Source: Candidatus Saccharimonadota bacterium
GTDB lineage: Bacteria > Patescibacteriota > Saccharimonadia > Saccharimonadales > Saccharimonadaceae
DNA length: 64,000 bases
Direction of reading: 5' to 3'
Assembly (NCBI GenBank): GCA_017536895.1
Contig: JAFWCN010000017.1
Coordinates: forward strand, 23,270-87,269
Within the stretch, counting starts at the first letter, position 1. Each line of letters begins with the position of its first letter. The notes under the pieces were generated by a model, which saw nothing but the letters and a program-made list of their open reading frames with translations, did no database searches and was not told the DNA's origin. The position numbers were made by a program, and so were the translations under genes. Of the stretch, positions 1 to 8,021 are shown in pieces.

Positions 1-84
1 TCATCACTGCCTTTGTTTCCAATATGATCCGTGACGCCAATAAAAACGCTTACACTAACAATGGTATAATTTCAAAGGAGGTTC

Positions 85-471
85 ATGAAATCAATTTTAG
101 CTAAAATTTATACGCCTATACCTGTCATGATAGCCAGCATACTAAACATTGATTCCGCATTCGCTGCAAATGATGTTTGCAGTTCCAGTGCTTCAAGCGA
201 AGTCAAAAAAGCAGCCGGTTGTAGTGGTAGTTCAGACGCCCTCCCTAACATCATCATCAATATTCTAAACGCCATTATCGGTATCGCTGGTATAATTTCT
301 GTAATCTGGATTATCATCGGCGGAATCAACTATATGACTTCCTCAGGCGATTCTACCAAAACAAAAAAGGCTCGCGATACTATCCTCTATGCCTGTATCG
401 GCCTTATCATCTGCGTTCTTTCCTTTGCAATTGTTAACTTTGTCATAATTAACATTCTAAAAGCTAATTAA
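85..471 (+). CDS. TrbC/VirB2-like pilin (first of three)
   Basis: Small exported membrane protein of 128 aa. An N-terminal signal segment ends near AFA (residue 28). A Cys-containing linker follows, then two hydrophobic helices (about 53-80 and 100-125) joined by a basic loop with the pattern IGG..YMTSSGD..K.KKA. That helix-loop-helix is typical of TrbC/VirB2 pilin subunits and of the short pilin-like proteins common in Patescibacteria. It is preceded by a TATAAT and a strong AAAGGAGGT ribosome site 5 nt before ATG. It is followed by a paralogue at 542, so the two are probably co-expressed. No other type IV secretion genes are visible, so the role (conjugation-like pore or surface fibre) is inferred from family only. 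Confidence 0.75.
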   Translation: MKSILAKIYTPIPVMIASILNIDSAFAANDVCSSSASSEVKKAAGCSGSSDALPNIIINILNAIIGIAGIISVIWIIIGGINYMTSSGDSTKTKKARDTILYACIGLIICVLSFAIVNFVIINILKAN

Positions 472-541
472 CCACAAAACTTATTGCTTTTTTCAAAAAA
501 ACGTTATAAAATAAACCTAAAATAAGTATAAAGGATTAAAA

Positions 542-838
542 ATGAAAGATATAATTACAAAATTTGGTATCCCCGTAGTAGAACCAGTCGACGAAGCAAA
601 CAATAACGATTTGCAAGGCAATGTTATTGCCATTCTCAACGCTGTTATCGGCGTACTTAGCTTTGTCTGCGTAGTCGTCATCATTATCGGTGGCGTCACC
701 TATATGACCTCTTCTGGCGACACTACCAAAGTCAAGAAAGCCAAAGACACTATTCTCTACGGCGTTATCGGCCTCGTAGTCTGTGTACTCGCTTTCGCTA
801 TCGTCAACTTCGTCATTTCTAACATTCTCGGCCAATAA
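542..838 (+). CDS. TrbC/VirB2-like pilin (second copy)
   Basis: 98 aa. Same two-helix core as the gene at 85 (IGGVTYMTSSGDTTKVKKAKDTILYGVIGL), but with no cleavable signal peptide: the N-terminus is a short polar stretch (about 1-25) before the first helix (about 30-55). The second helix is about 70-95. Closeness to its neighbour suggests tandem duplication followed by loss or gain of the leader. Upstream is a weak GGATT ribosome site 6 nt before ATG. A rho-independent hairpin follows at 851-877. Function beyond membrane pilin-like protein is not shown. Confidence 0.7.
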   Translation: MKDIITKFGIPVVEPVDEANNNDLQGNVIAILNAVIGVLSFVCVVVIIIGGVTYMTSSGDTTKVKKAKDTILYGVIGLVVCVLAFAIVNFVISNILGQ

Positions 839-850
839 TAGTTTTTTAAA

Positions 851-878
851 TATCTCCCGTGCAAGGGAGATATTTTTT
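851..878 (+). terminator. Rho-independent terminator after the pilin pair
   Basis: Perfect stem TATCTCCC / GGGAGATA with a 6-nt loop, followed by TTTTTT. It lies 12 nt after the stop of the second pilin gene. Confidence 0.85.
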
Positions 879-886
879 ATTCACTC

Positions 887-916
887 AAAAAATGCTCCGT
901 CACCGGAGCATTTTTA
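887..916. terminator. Bidirectional terminator between pilin and hsp20
   Basis: Hairpin AAATGCTCCG / CGGAGCATTT with a 3-4 nt loop and A/T runs on both sides, so it can stop transcription from either strand. It sits just after the hsp20 stop (minus strand). Confidence 0.8.
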
Positions 917-931
917 AAACACTATCACATA

Positions 932-1438
932 TTACTGAATCGCAATTTTCTTCGGAGCCTCGGTCTTCTCCTTATCAAACATGATAGTAAGAACACCGTC
1001 TTTGAGCTCTGCCTTTACACTATTCTCATCTTCCCTTACCTGCACTGGAAGCGCAATTGTCCTAGAAAATTCTCCCCAATAACATTCTTGAATATGCCAT
1101 CTGGTTGTTTGTTCATCCTCGCCACCAGAAAGCACGCCAGAAATTGTCAAAATATTGTCCGAAATACTAACATCGAGATCAGATTTTGAGATGCCAGCGG
1201 TGCGAGCCTTTACTACTAATTTGTCGGCGGTTTCATAGACATCTACAGCTAATTGTCCAGGAAACTCGTCTGTCTCCACCCAATCATCTTCGACGACTTC
1301 TTCGCTAATTTCTTCTTGAGGAACTTCCTCTACAACCGCTTCCTCAGTCTCAACTGGAGCGACATTGTCATCTTCGTTGAGAAACGCCGCAGCGAGGTCA
1401 TCCTCCATCAGCAAATCGTCACTGTTTGTACGAGCCAT
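932..1438 (-). CDS. hsp20: Small heat-shock protein, HSP20 family
   Basis: 168 aa from the chosen ATG at 1438, which has GGAGG 5 nt upstream; an in-frame ATG further upstream lacks a ribosome site. The N-terminal 60 residues are acidic (Glu/Val-rich) and probably disordered. The alpha-crystallin domain (about 63-165) carries the LAVDVYETADKLVVKA start, GISKSDLDVSI, LTISG and a final DGVLTIMFDK strand. It is an ATP-independent holdase for unfolding proteins. The promoter has TTGATT (1490-1495), 17 nt, TATAAT (1467-1472). There is no CIRCE operator here, unlike groES, so its heat control must differ. Confidence 0.88.
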   Translation of the reverse strand: MARTNSDDLLMEDDLAAAFLNEDDNVAPVETEEAVVEEVPQEEISEEVVEDDWVETDEFPGQLAVDVYETADKLVVKARTAGISKSDLDVSISDNILTISGVLSGGEDEQTTRWHIQECYWGEFSRTIALPVQVREDENSVKAELKDGVLTIMFDKEKTEAPKKIAIQ

Positions 1439-1466
1439 ATTTCCTCCACTTATATTGTTATGCTTT

Positions 1467-1495
1467 ATTATACACCAAGTCTGTAGTAAAATCAA
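1467..1495 (-). promoter_or_regulatory. Promoter of hsp20
   Basis: -35 TTGATT (1490-1495) and -10 TATAAT (1467-1472) with a 17-nt spacer. The leader to the ATG at 1438 is about 22 nt and holds GGAGG. The comF start lies only 8 nt beyond the -35. Confidence 0.7.
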
Positions 1496-1502
1496 GAGAA
1501 AT

Positions 1503-2198
1503 ATGCCAATTATTGTAAAAAATACAACATTCCCTGGACTATTAGACCTTCTTGCGCCTCACTCCTGTAGGGGTTGTGGCCGCATTGGGAGCGTTCTTTG
1601 TGATTGTTGTAAAAATAACATAATCAAAACGCATGTGGATATTTGTCCAAAATGCAAAGCCAAAAAAACAAAAGCGAAATGTTCAAACTGTCCTAATCTT
1701 CCATCAACTTACATCGTCGGCGAACGTTCCGGACCGCTTGGCAATCTAATACATAATCTAAAATACCAAAGTGTCCGAGCCGCCGCTAAACCTCTTGCTG
1801 AGCTACTAGATGCTACTCTCCCTGCAATTAAAGATAAGGTTGTCATTGTTCCCCTTCCTACTATCACAAAACATATTCGTACTCGTGGTCTCGATCATAC
1901 CTATCTCATTGCCAAGAACCTCGCCAAACTTCGCGGCAAAAATTATCAAGTCAAACCCATTTTACTTCGCAACCAAAACACCGTCCAAGTTGGCACTGAC
2001 CAAAAAACTCGTCTAAAACAAGCCGACTCTGCCTACAAAATCAACCCAAGAATCATAATTGACAAAAACACCACATATTTACTCTTGGATGATGTTTGGA
2101 CTACAGGCGCATCTTTACGTGCTAGCGAAAAAAAGCTCCGGGAAGCCGGAGCCAAGAAAATCAAACTCGCCGTCTTAGCACTCAGTCGTATCGATTAG
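1503..2198 (+). CDS. comF: ComF-family phosphoribosyltransferase-like protein
   Basis: 231 aa. An N-terminal zinc-ribbon-like segment has paired cysteines (CRGCG, CDCC, CPKC, CSNC, about residues 17-63). The phosphoribosyltransferase fold follows, with PRPP-loop motif LLLDDVWTTGAS near residue 197. ComF proteins act in competence/DNA uptake, but the family is broad and the substrate is unknown. The ATG at 1503 was chosen because the ComF homology starts there and a TAAAAT lies 10 nt upstream; the open frame before it overlaps hsp20. It overlaps the end of the convergent pilin gene by 24 nt. Possibly relevant to DNA salvage in a reduced genome; that is inference. Confidence 0.8.
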   Translation: MPIIVKNTTFPGLLDLLAPHSCRGCGRIGSVLCDCCKNNIIKTHVDICPKCKAKKTKAKCSNCPNLPSTYIVGERSGPLGNLIHNLKYQSVRAAAKPLAELLDATLPAIKDKVVIVPLPTITKHIRTRGLDHTYLIAKNLAKLRGKNYQVKPILLRNQNTVQVGTDQKTRLKQADSAYKINPRIIIDKNTTYLLLDDVWTTGASLRASEKKLREAGAKKIKLAVLALSRID

Positions 2199-2606
2199 AA
2201 GTGAAGTCTGAGTGCTCTCATCATCTTCATCATCTCCACCAGGTAGAGAAGTAATCACGAAGTTCACAATCGCATAAGCAAACACCGCAATCACCAAACC
2301 AATAATCGCATAAAGCACCGTGTTTTTTGCATCCGTTACTTTCTTCGAATCTCCACCAGAAACCACATAACGAATACCACCAATAATCAACATGATTACC
2401 GCAATCACACCGACAACATAAAGAATCGTATTCGTAATCTGGCGAAAAGCTCCCTTTTCACCAAATAAATCCGATGGACATCCATCGCATTTAGCTGCCT
2501 CTGCTCCCTGTTGCAACGTCAATGCTGACACTTCTGGTACCATTGCCAAGCCTATCAACCCAGCCATTAATATCATTGGTAAAACTATTTTTAAAATCTT
2601 TCCCAT
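2175..2606 (-). CDS. TrbC/VirB2-like pilin (third copy)
   Basis: 143 aa from ATG 2606. The GTG at 2612 directly abuts the -10 hexamer (ATTATA, 2613-2618) and could not be inside the transcript, so the ATG 6 nt after TATAAT is preferred; this makes a leaderless mRNA. Signal peptide about 1-28 (ends VSA). A CDGC motif is followed by two helices (about 55-80 and 98-122) with the family loop IGG.RYVVSGGDSKKV.DAK. The tail is acidic (GGDDEDDES). It is more distant from the two copies at 85 and 542. Role as for those: membrane pilin-like subunit, unproven. Confidence 0.72.
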   Translation of the reverse strand: MGKILKIVLPMILMAGLIGLAMVPEVSALTLQQGAEAAKCDGCPSDLFGEKGAFRQITNTILYVVGVIAVIMLIIGGIRYVVSGGDSKKVTDAKNTVLYAIIGLVIAVFAYAIVNFVITSLPGGDDEDDESTQTSLLIDTTEC

Positions 2607-2645
2607 ACCCACATTATATCATAAAAACAATTATTTATAAAAAAA

Positions 2646-2722
2646 TGGTCTGGGATAGGAGATTTGAACTCCTGACCTCACGCACCCCATGCGTGCGCGC
2701 TACCGGGCTGCGCCAATCCCAG
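2646..2722 (-). tRNA. tRNA-Pro(GGG)
   Basis: Acceptor CTGGGAT / ATCCCAG, D-arm GCGC...GCGC, anticodon stem CACGC / GCGTG with loop ATGGGGT (anticodon GGG, G37), T-arm AGGAG TTCAAAT CTCCT, discriminator A and encoded CCA. It follows tRNA-Ser(GCU) on the same strand. Confidence 0.93.
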
Positions 2723-2827
2723 ATTCTTGGCGGAGGGTGGGAGATATTCATCTCTGCCCCTCCTTCAAGAATCTCCATCGACGTCACAAGTGACATCACT
2801 GTAGATTCTTGGCGGAGGGTGGGAGAT
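2721..2827 (-). repeat. Duplicated 3' end of tRNA-Ser(GCU) with structured spacer
   Basis: A 25-bp direct repeat (2721-2745 and 2803-2827) contains the tRNA-Ser 3' acceptor strand, CCA and 7 nt beyond it. The 57-nt spacer, read on the minus strand, begins AGAATCT and ends AGATTCT (outer stem), holds GATGTCAC / GTGACGTC (loop CTTG), then TTGAAGGA. A following GGAGGG can pair with the CCCTCC of the copied end, giving an acceptor-like minihelix ending GCCA. The same arrangement follows tRNA-Ser(GGA) at 47904. Confidence 0.8.
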
Positions 2828-2902
2828 TCGAACTCCCGCTCCAGATTGCTCCGGACTAACTCGTTAGCAATGAGTCCCCTTCAACCACTTGGGTAACCCT
2901 CC
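2810..2902 (-). tRNA. tRNA-Ser(GCU)
   Basis: Acceptor GGAGGGT / ACCCTCC, long class-II variable arm, anticodon loop TTGCTAA (anticodon GCT), T-arm GGGAG TTCGAAT CTCCC, discriminator G, encoded CCA. One A-C mismatch sits at the top of the anticodon stem. Confidence 0.92.
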
Positions 2903-2960
2903 ATTCCCTCAATTTTATCACATTTTCTTCTTTTTTTCCAAACTGTGTTATAATAAAAAC

Positions 2961-3425
2961 ATGACAAAAACACAACCAATTTCTTGGCAAGCCGAAGAAT
3001 ATGTTGTTCGCGAGCATAATGCGGGCTGGTATTTTGGCCTCATCATCATCACCGCTGGGTTAATTGCCCTTTCAGTTTGGCTAAAGTGGTGGACTTTTCT
3101 TGTCCTTGTCGTTCTCAGCGTTATTACGATTTTAATTTCTAATCTTCGCCCTCCCCGCAAGATTCAATACAGCCTAGACAACGACGGTCTCAAAGAAGGC
3201 GATCGTCTCCATAAATTTGAAGACTTCAAAGCCTTCGGAATTCTAAAAGAAGGTAACAATTTCTCCGCCATCCTCATCCCCAAGAAACGCTTCGGTCTCA
3301 GTGTCAAAATTTATTTCCCTGGCGATTCCGGCGAAGCAATTGTTGATGCCTTAGGCGCTAGGCTACCCATGGAACAAGTCAAACTCGATTTTCTCGACAA
3401 AATTGTAAATTTCTTGCGCATTTAA
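2961..3425 (+). CDS. Hypothetical membrane protein with two N-terminal helices
   Basis: 154 aa. Two adjacent transmembrane helices (about 23-39 and 42-60) are followed by a soluble domain starting RPPRKIQYSLDNDGL, which has the beta-rich character of small PH-like membrane-anchored domains. I do not recognise a specific family. TATAAT (2949-2954) lies only 6 nt before ATG, so the mRNA is probably leaderless; the in-frame region upstream runs into tRNA-Ser and was rejected. The soluble part would face the cytoplasm if both helices span. Confidence 0.75.
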   Translation: MTKTQPISWQAEEYVVREHNAGWYFGLIIITAGLIALSVWLKWWTFLVLVVLSVITILISNLRPPRKIQYSLDNDGLKEGDRLHKFEDFKAFGILKEGNNFSAILIPKKRFGLSVKIYFPGDSGEAIVDALGARLPMEQVKLDFLDKIVNFLRI

Positions 3426-3474
3426 TTAAACTGTGCTAATATTAACATAAGTATAATATAAGAAGGTGGGTAAA

Positions 3475-4071
3475 ATGGACCAAAATCAAGTAACAGATCA
3501 AACAACTCAGTCCAGCGTGGACAATGATTTACAAAAAGCAATCGACGATATTGCTAACAATACTAACGTAGATCCGGTATTCTCTGACCCGGTAGCTGCA
3601 CCATCATCAGTTCCTGAAGGTGATACTGGTGAACTCGGCGAACCGGTTGGACCATTCCCAGAACCAAAAGTCGAAATGCCAGCTGCTCCAGCTACTGAAC
3701 CAATCGCTCCACTCGAATCAATGAATATTCCAGAAATCAACAACTTCAATGCCGATTCTGAGCCCAACAAAGAAGAAGTTCCAGCTACAGAGCAGCCAGC
3801 AGCAGAAGCTGAACAACCTACAACGGAAACTACCACCGAACCAACCAACGCCGCCGAAGTCAAAAAAGCCGCTCTCCGCGATCTCTTCCCACTCATCGGC
3901 AAAATCAATATCAACAAATCTCAAAAATTCAATATCTACAAAGATATTTTCGAAGAACTCAAGGATTATTCAGTATTAGAGCCAGCTTATCAAGCTGCTC
4001 GCGAGCTCGACGATGAAACCGAACGTGCCGAAGCTCTCCTTTATCTCGTCGAAGCTATCGACAAAATGTAA
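3475..4071 (+). CDS. Hypothetical acidic protein with disordered N-terminus
   Basis: 198 aa from ATG 3475, which has AAGGTGG 5-11 nt upstream; a GTG at 3466 lies inside that ribosome site. Residues 1-125 are low-complexity, rich in Pro, Ala, Glu and Thr (repeated PA.E/TE patterns). The last 70 residues form a helical domain (INKSQKFNIYKDIFEEL...ERAEALLYLVEAID). No signal peptide or membrane segment. TATAAT-like GTATAATATA at about 3451. No known family recognised. A bidirectional terminator follows. Confidence 0.7.
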   Translation: MDQNQVTDQTTQSSVDNDLQKAIDDIANNTNVDPVFSDPVAAPSSVPEGDTGELGEPVGPFPEPKVEMPAAPATEPIAPLESMNIPEINNFNADSEPNKEEVPATEQPAAEAEQPTTETTTEPTNAAEVKKAALRDLFPLIGKININKSQKFNIYKDIFEELKDYSVLEPAYQAARELDDETERAEALLYLVEAIDKM

Positions 4072-4089
4072 ACTTGTTCCCACCTCACA

Positions 4090-4121
4090 CAAAAAAGAGC
4101 CCCTAAGGGGCTCTTTTTTAA
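4090..4121. terminator. Bidirectional terminator
   Basis: Stem AAAAAAGAGCCCC / GGGGCTCTTTTTT around a 3-4 nt loop, between convergent genes 3475 and groEL; it overlaps the last codon of groEL. Confidence 0.88.
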
Positions 4122-5734
4122 TATCCCATCCCACTCATATCTGAAGCAGCAGGTTTTTCTTCCGGTATCTCGCAAATCAGTGCCCCCATTGTAATTGCTG
4201 TCGCTGCAATCGAGGTTGCATTCTTCACCGCTTCTTTCGTCACTTTTGCCGGATCAATCACACCATCCTTCTTCAAATCTACTAATCCCTTTTCTGGTTT
4301 CATCACATTCACGCCAAAGCCTGTTTTAGCCGATTCTACTTCCGCAAGCAGAGCTTGAGCATTTAGTCCAGCATTATCCATAATGTGTACAAACGGAGCC
4401 TTCAAAGCTTCACTCACAATTCTTGCACCATCATCAGTCTTATCTAGTTTCGCAGCCATATTGACCAAAGTCACGCCACCACCAGTCACAATCCCCTCAG
4501 CCAGTGCCGCCTTAGTCGCTGCAACTGCATCATCAACTCTAAATTTCTTCTCGTCAATCTCAGTTTCAGTCGCACCACCTACCTTAATCACTGCCACTTT
4601 CCCAGAAAGCGCTGCTGCACGTTTCTCAAATTCCTCTCTCTCATAATCACTCTTCGCATTTTCCGCAAAAGTGTTAATGAGAGCAATTCGCTTAGAAACC
4701 TCTTTGCTATCTCCCGCTCCTTTGATGATTGTCGTTTCATCCTTTGTCGCAATTACCTTTGCGGCCGAGCCTAATACTTCAAGCCCAACTTCCTCTAACT
4801 TCAACCCTTTATCCGCCGACACTACCGTCGCATCAGTCAATATTGCAATATCTTCCATTATTTCTTTTCGTCTCTCACCAAATGCCGGTGCCTTCAATAC
4901 CAAAGAGTTAAACACACCCTTTAGTTTGTTCAAAACTAGAAGACTCAGTGCCTCACCTTCAACTTCTTCTGCAATAATCACTAAATCCTTCTTGCCGGCT
5001 TGCGCACATTTCTCAAGTAACGGCAAAATGTCCGAAGCTGCCGAAATCTTATTTGTCGTCACCAGCACCAAAGGTTTCTCAAACACTGCCTCTTGCCGAT
5101 TCACATCGGTTACGAAAAACGGTGAAGAATAACCTTTATCATATGAAAATCCTTCCACGATTTCGGATTCCATTTCAAGTCCTTGCCCAGCCTCAACTGT
5201 CACAATGCCATCCTTGCCAATCTTAGAAATAACATCAGCTATCAGTTTGCCAATTTCCGCATCACCAGCCGAAATCGTCGCAACATTAGCAACCTTCGCT
5301 GAGTCACCCTCAATCTTCTCCGATATCTTATCGATTTCCTTTACAATATCTTGTCCAGCTTTCTCAATCCCACGTCGAAGTTCCATCGGATTCACTCCGG
5401 CTGCAATCAACTTATTAGCCTCAGATAATATATTATAAGTCAAAACTGTCACAGTCGTCGTACCATCACCTGCCACCTTGTTTAATTTCTGTGCGGCAGT
5501 CTTAATTAGCTTTGCTCCCACTGCTTCACCTAAAGTCTCATCCTTAGAAGGAAGATCCACTGCTTCAGCCACTGTTACTCCATCATGTGTGATAACTGGA
5601 GAACCATATTCCTTCTCAATAATAACGTTTTTGCCCTTCGGACCAAAAGTCACCTTTACCGCATCATAGAGCTGCTTAGCCCCTGATAATACCTTTTCTC
5701 TTGCTTCAGTTTCATAAAAGATTTTTTTTGCCAT
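4118..5734 (-). CDS. groEL: 60-kDa chaperonin GroEL
   Basis: 538 aa, close to the usual 540-550. The N-terminus MAKKIFYETEAREKVL, the ATP motif GDGTTTVTVL (about 89-98), the apical segment and the AGLNAQALL region are typical. The C-terminus ends MSGMGY, a short remnant of the usual GGM tail. It forms the 14-mer folding cage with GroES, encoded just upstream in the same operon. The ribosome site is AAGGAGC. Expression is expected to follow the CIRCE operator at 6077-6103. Only one copy is seen. Confidence 0.98.
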   Translation of the reverse strand: MAKKIFYETEAREKVLSGAKQLYDAVKVTFGPKGKNVIIEKEYGSPVITHDGVTVAEAVDLPSKDETLGEAVGAKLIKTAAQKLNKVAGDGTTTVTVLTYNILSEANKLIAAGVNPMELRRGIEKAGQDIVKEIDKISEKIEGDSAKVANVATISAGDAEIGKLIADVISKIGKDGIVTVEAGQGLEMESEIVEGFSYDKGYSSPFFVTDVNRQEAVFEKPLVLVTTNKISAASDILPLLEKCAQAGKKDLVIIAEEVEGEALSLLVLNKLKGVFNSLVLKAPAFGERRKEIMEDIAILTDATVVSADKGLKLEEVGLEVLGSAAKVIATKDETTIIKGAGDSKEVSKRIALINTFAENAKSDYEREEFEKRAAALSGKVAVIKVGGATETEIDEKKFRVDDAVAATKAALAEGIVTGGGVTLVNMAAKLDKTDDGARIVSEALKAPFVHIMDNAGLNAQALLAEVESAKTGFGVNVMKPEKGLVDLKKDGVIDPAKVTKEAVKNATSIAATAITMGALICEIPEEKPAASDMSGMGY

Positions 5735-5784
5735 TTTTGCTCCTTATCTTAAAGTTTTTCCACAACTTTTCCACAGGTTTATCC

Positions 5785-6039
5785 CTATAAAGTCGCTAGA
5801 ACATCTTCTTCCTTTAGAATAATATAATCCTTATCTTCTACCTTAATTTCAGTAGTCGAATATTCCTTGTATACAATCTTATCCCCTTTCTTCACCGCTT
5901 TTACTTCTGGACCAACCGATTCTACTACTGCGTAAGCTGGTTTTTCTTTTGCTTCCCCCAGCAAAATTCCAGATTTAGTCTTTTCTAGCGGCTTTTCAAC
6001 TACCGCCACAACTCGATCTTTCAATGGTTTCAGTGCCAT
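5785..6039 (-). CDS. groES: 10-kDa co-chaperonin GroES
   Basis: 84 aa, about ten residues shorter than most GroES. It starts MALKPLKDRVVAVVEKP and includes the mobile-loop region (KTKSGILLGEAKEKPAYAVV) and the C-terminal DYIILKEEDVLATL. It caps GroEL. The mobile loop is compact and the family's roof-hairpin region (near residues 45-60) looks trimmed. RBS AAAGGAG 8 nt upstream. First gene of the CIRCE-controlled operon; groEL follows after a 50-nt gap. Confidence 0.96.
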   Translation of the reverse strand: MALKPLKDRVVAVVEKPLEKTKSGILLGEAKEKPAYAVVESVGPEVKAVKKGDKIVYKEYSTTEIKVEDKDYIILKEEDVLATL

Positions 6040-6065
6040 ATTTTTATAACTCCTTTTCTGTCACC

Positions 6066-6103
6066 ATTATAACAAACTAGCACTCATAATGCAAGAGTGC
6101 CAA
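6066..6103 (-). promoter_or_regulatory. CIRCE operator and groES promoter
   Basis: CIRCE inverted repeat CTAGCACTC (6077-6085), 9-nt spacer, GAGTGCCAA (6095-6103) fits TTAGCACTC-N9-GAGTGCTAA with two changes. The -10 TATAAT (6066-6071, minus) has an extended TGT in front. HrcA is the known CIRCE-binding repressor; hrcA itself is not in this window. Confidence 0.92.
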
Positions 6104-6105
6104 TA

Positions 6106-6669
6106 TCACAATAATACTATCTTAAAATCAAGCTTTTTACCGGCTACAAATTCATCTACCGCTTTGCTCACTCCAGGTAGAGCCGGATTGCTATAATCAT
6201 GTACCACCAATACTCCACCACTAGCCATCTTCGGTGCCACCAACCTCAGAGAATCCTTAATTGATTCATAAAAATCTCCATCAAGAAATGAAAAGGCTAT
6301 TTTCTCTGGCAAATCTTCTGGTTTCAAATCCTTAAACCATGCCTTCTTAATTACTGGCACCGGCAGTCCTGCTTTCAAAAATCTCTGTTTCACTTCCCTC
6401 TTTGTTATCACTAACTCTCCTTTTTTAAAATCCACGCCTAATGCTGATTCATCTGATTCCGTTTTCTCCGGCAACCCTTCAAACGAATCATAAATATAAA
6501 GCCTCGGACGACGCGGCCCAGAAAAGAGGATGTCGGCTAAAATAAGAGAAGTATCACCTTTATAACATCCCATTTCCACATAATCCCCTTCCAAATCCAG
6601 GCACAACGAAGCCAACTCAATTATTTTTGCAGTTTCCTTCTCCGAAACCTGATCATTTTTCCAAGCCAT
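6106..6669 (-). CDS. TylF/macrocin O-methyltransferase-like SAM methyltransferase
   Basis: 187 aa. It has the SAM-binding GDYVEMGCYKGDTSLIL (about residues 29-45), RLYIYDSFEGLPE (56-70), metal/catalytic-region FSFLDGDFYESIKDSL (about 125-141) and GGVLVVHDY (150-158), all typical of the TylF/MycF family of sugar O-methyltransferases. The usual family is about 240 aa, so this is a compact form. Its ATG overlaps the stop of the amidohydrolase gene, so the two are co-transcribed. The substrate is unknown; a surface sugar is possible given the polysaccharide genes nearby. The stop lies 3 nt before the CIRCE. Confidence 0.78.
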   Translation of the reverse strand: MAWKNDQVSEKETAKIIELASLCLDLEGDYVEMGCYKGDTSLILADILFSGPRRPRLYIYDSFEGLPEKTESDESALGVDFKKGELVITKREVKQRFLKAGLPVPVIKKAWFKDLKPEDLPEKIAFSFLDGDFYESIKDSLRLVAPKMASGGVLVVHDYSNPALPGVSKAVDEFVAGKKLDFKIVLL

Positions 6670-8009
6670 TATTCAATTGACATTCCTAGTCTATTTACAA
6701 TTCCATTGCACTTTTCATATATTTCTTTTTCATCAAGAGTCAGAATAATCCTATCTTCCATTACCACCTCGCCATCTATTAACACCGTCTTCACTTCCGA
6801 ACCATTCGCGCTATAACAAAGCGCACTCACCAAATCATTTTGCGGCACAAACTCCGGTACATTTAAATCCAAAATCACAATATCTGCTAGAGCCCCCTCT
6901 TTAAGCTCTCCCAAATGACCTTCCATCTTCAGAGCCTTAGCCCCGTTAATCGTTGCAGCTTCTAATACGCCCTCAGCATCCATACATTTGGCTCTTTTGG
7001 CACTCCCCTTATATACCAAACTCGCAAACTGCATTTCCTGGAACATATTTTGAGTATTGTTACTTCCACTACCATCCGTCCCAAGACAAATATTAATTCC
7101 CGCATCAAGCAGTTTTTGTACGTTGGCAAAACCATTCCCAAGTTTCATATTACTCCGCGGATTAATCGCCACACTCACATTTTTCTCTTTCAAAATTTTC
7201 ACATCCTTATCGGTCAAATTCACTGCATGTGCTATTACTACCGGATTATCAAATAACCTCGTATCATCAACATATTTAACTGGCGTAACACCAAACTCAG
7301 TTTTAATATTCTTTACTTCCGTTTCACTTTCAGCCACATGAATCGTAGCCAGCATATTGTTTTCAGACGCAACTTTACTAATCTCTCCCAAATATTCGTG
7401 AGAGCAAGAGTACGGTGCATGTGGTGCCAAAATATAATTAATCCGCTCATTATCAACATTTAATTTCATGTCTTCCAAAAATTCATTCAACCTTCTTTTT
7501 GCTCCTTCTTCGCCTACAATATCAACTAGTCCCCTTCCGATAAACGCCCGCATCCCACTATCGTTCACCGCTCCTGACACTACGCTCTTCGGGCCATTCT
7601 TAACCCCATCAATACTACTTTTCATGCACATGTCCACAAAACAAGTTGTGCCAGTTTTAATCATTTCAATAATTGATAATAATGACGTCCAATAGCAATC
7701 CTCACCGGTCATTTTATCCTCAACCACTTCCACACTATTCAGCCAATCAAAAAACTCCAAATCATCCGCATAGTTTCTAAAAATACTCATATAGGCATGC
7801 GTGTGTGCATTAATCAATCCCGGCATCACCAATGTGTCCGATGCATCAATCACTTTATCAAAATGCTCTACATTATTCTTTGTTTTCGCTCCATCTTCAA
7901 GTATTATTTTGTCTATCAATTTATCTTTTACAATTACATCGCCCCTAGTTACTTTAAATTGCTCTTCTTCCCGTAAAAGGACCTTTCCACCTTTTATTAA
8001 TATGCGCAT
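6669..8009 (-). CDS. Amidohydrolase: MTA/SAH deaminase-like (TRZ/ATZ family)
   Basis: 446 aa, normal for the family. It shows the metal-binding NAHTHAYMSIFRN, HAPYSCSHEYL, HVAESETEVKNI, AHAVNLTDKDV, NPRSNMKLGNG and LGTDGSGSNNT motifs of cytosine-deaminase-type hydrolases. The arrangement matches 5-methylthioadenosine/S-adenosylhomocysteine deaminases (MtaD), which convert the adenine moiety to hypoxanthine. Pairing with a SAM methyltransferase directly downstream fits recycling of SAH made by that enzyme (inference). Guanine or other aminohydrolase activity cannot be excluded. RBS GGAGG 6 nt before ATG. Confidence 0.85.
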   Translation of the reverse strand: MRILIKGGKVLLREEEQFKVTRGDVIVKDKLIDKIILEDGAKTKNNVEHFDKVIDASDTLVMPGLINAHTHAYMSIFRNYADDLEFFDWLNSVEVVEDKMTGEDCYWTSLLSIIEMIKTGTTCFVDMCMKSSIDGVKNGPKSVVSGAVNDSGMRAFIGRGLVDIVGEEGAKRRLNEFLEDMKLNVDNERINYILAPHAPYSCSHEYLGEISKVASENNMLATIHVAESETEVKNIKTEFGVTPVKYVDDTRLFDNPVVIAHAVNLTDKDVKILKEKNVSVAINPRSNMKLGNGFANVQKLLDAGINICLGTDGSGSNNTQNMFQEMQFASLVYKGSAKRAKCMDAEGVLEAATINGAKALKMEGHLGELKEGALADIVILDLNVPEFVPQNDLVSALCYSANGSEVKTVLIDGEVVMEDRIILTLDEKEIYEKCNGIVNRLGMSIE

Positions 8010-8021
8010 ATTACCTCCTCC

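Noticed and set aside
3..113. Open frame at the left edge of the window (no start seen)
   Set aside because: It runs through the promoter and ribosome site of the pilin gene; could be the tail of an upstream gene but cannot be supported.
2522..2896. Open frame of 124 codons running across tRNA-Pro and tRNA-Ser
   Set aside because: It reads through two certain tRNA genes in antisense and has no ribosome site; a shadow frame.
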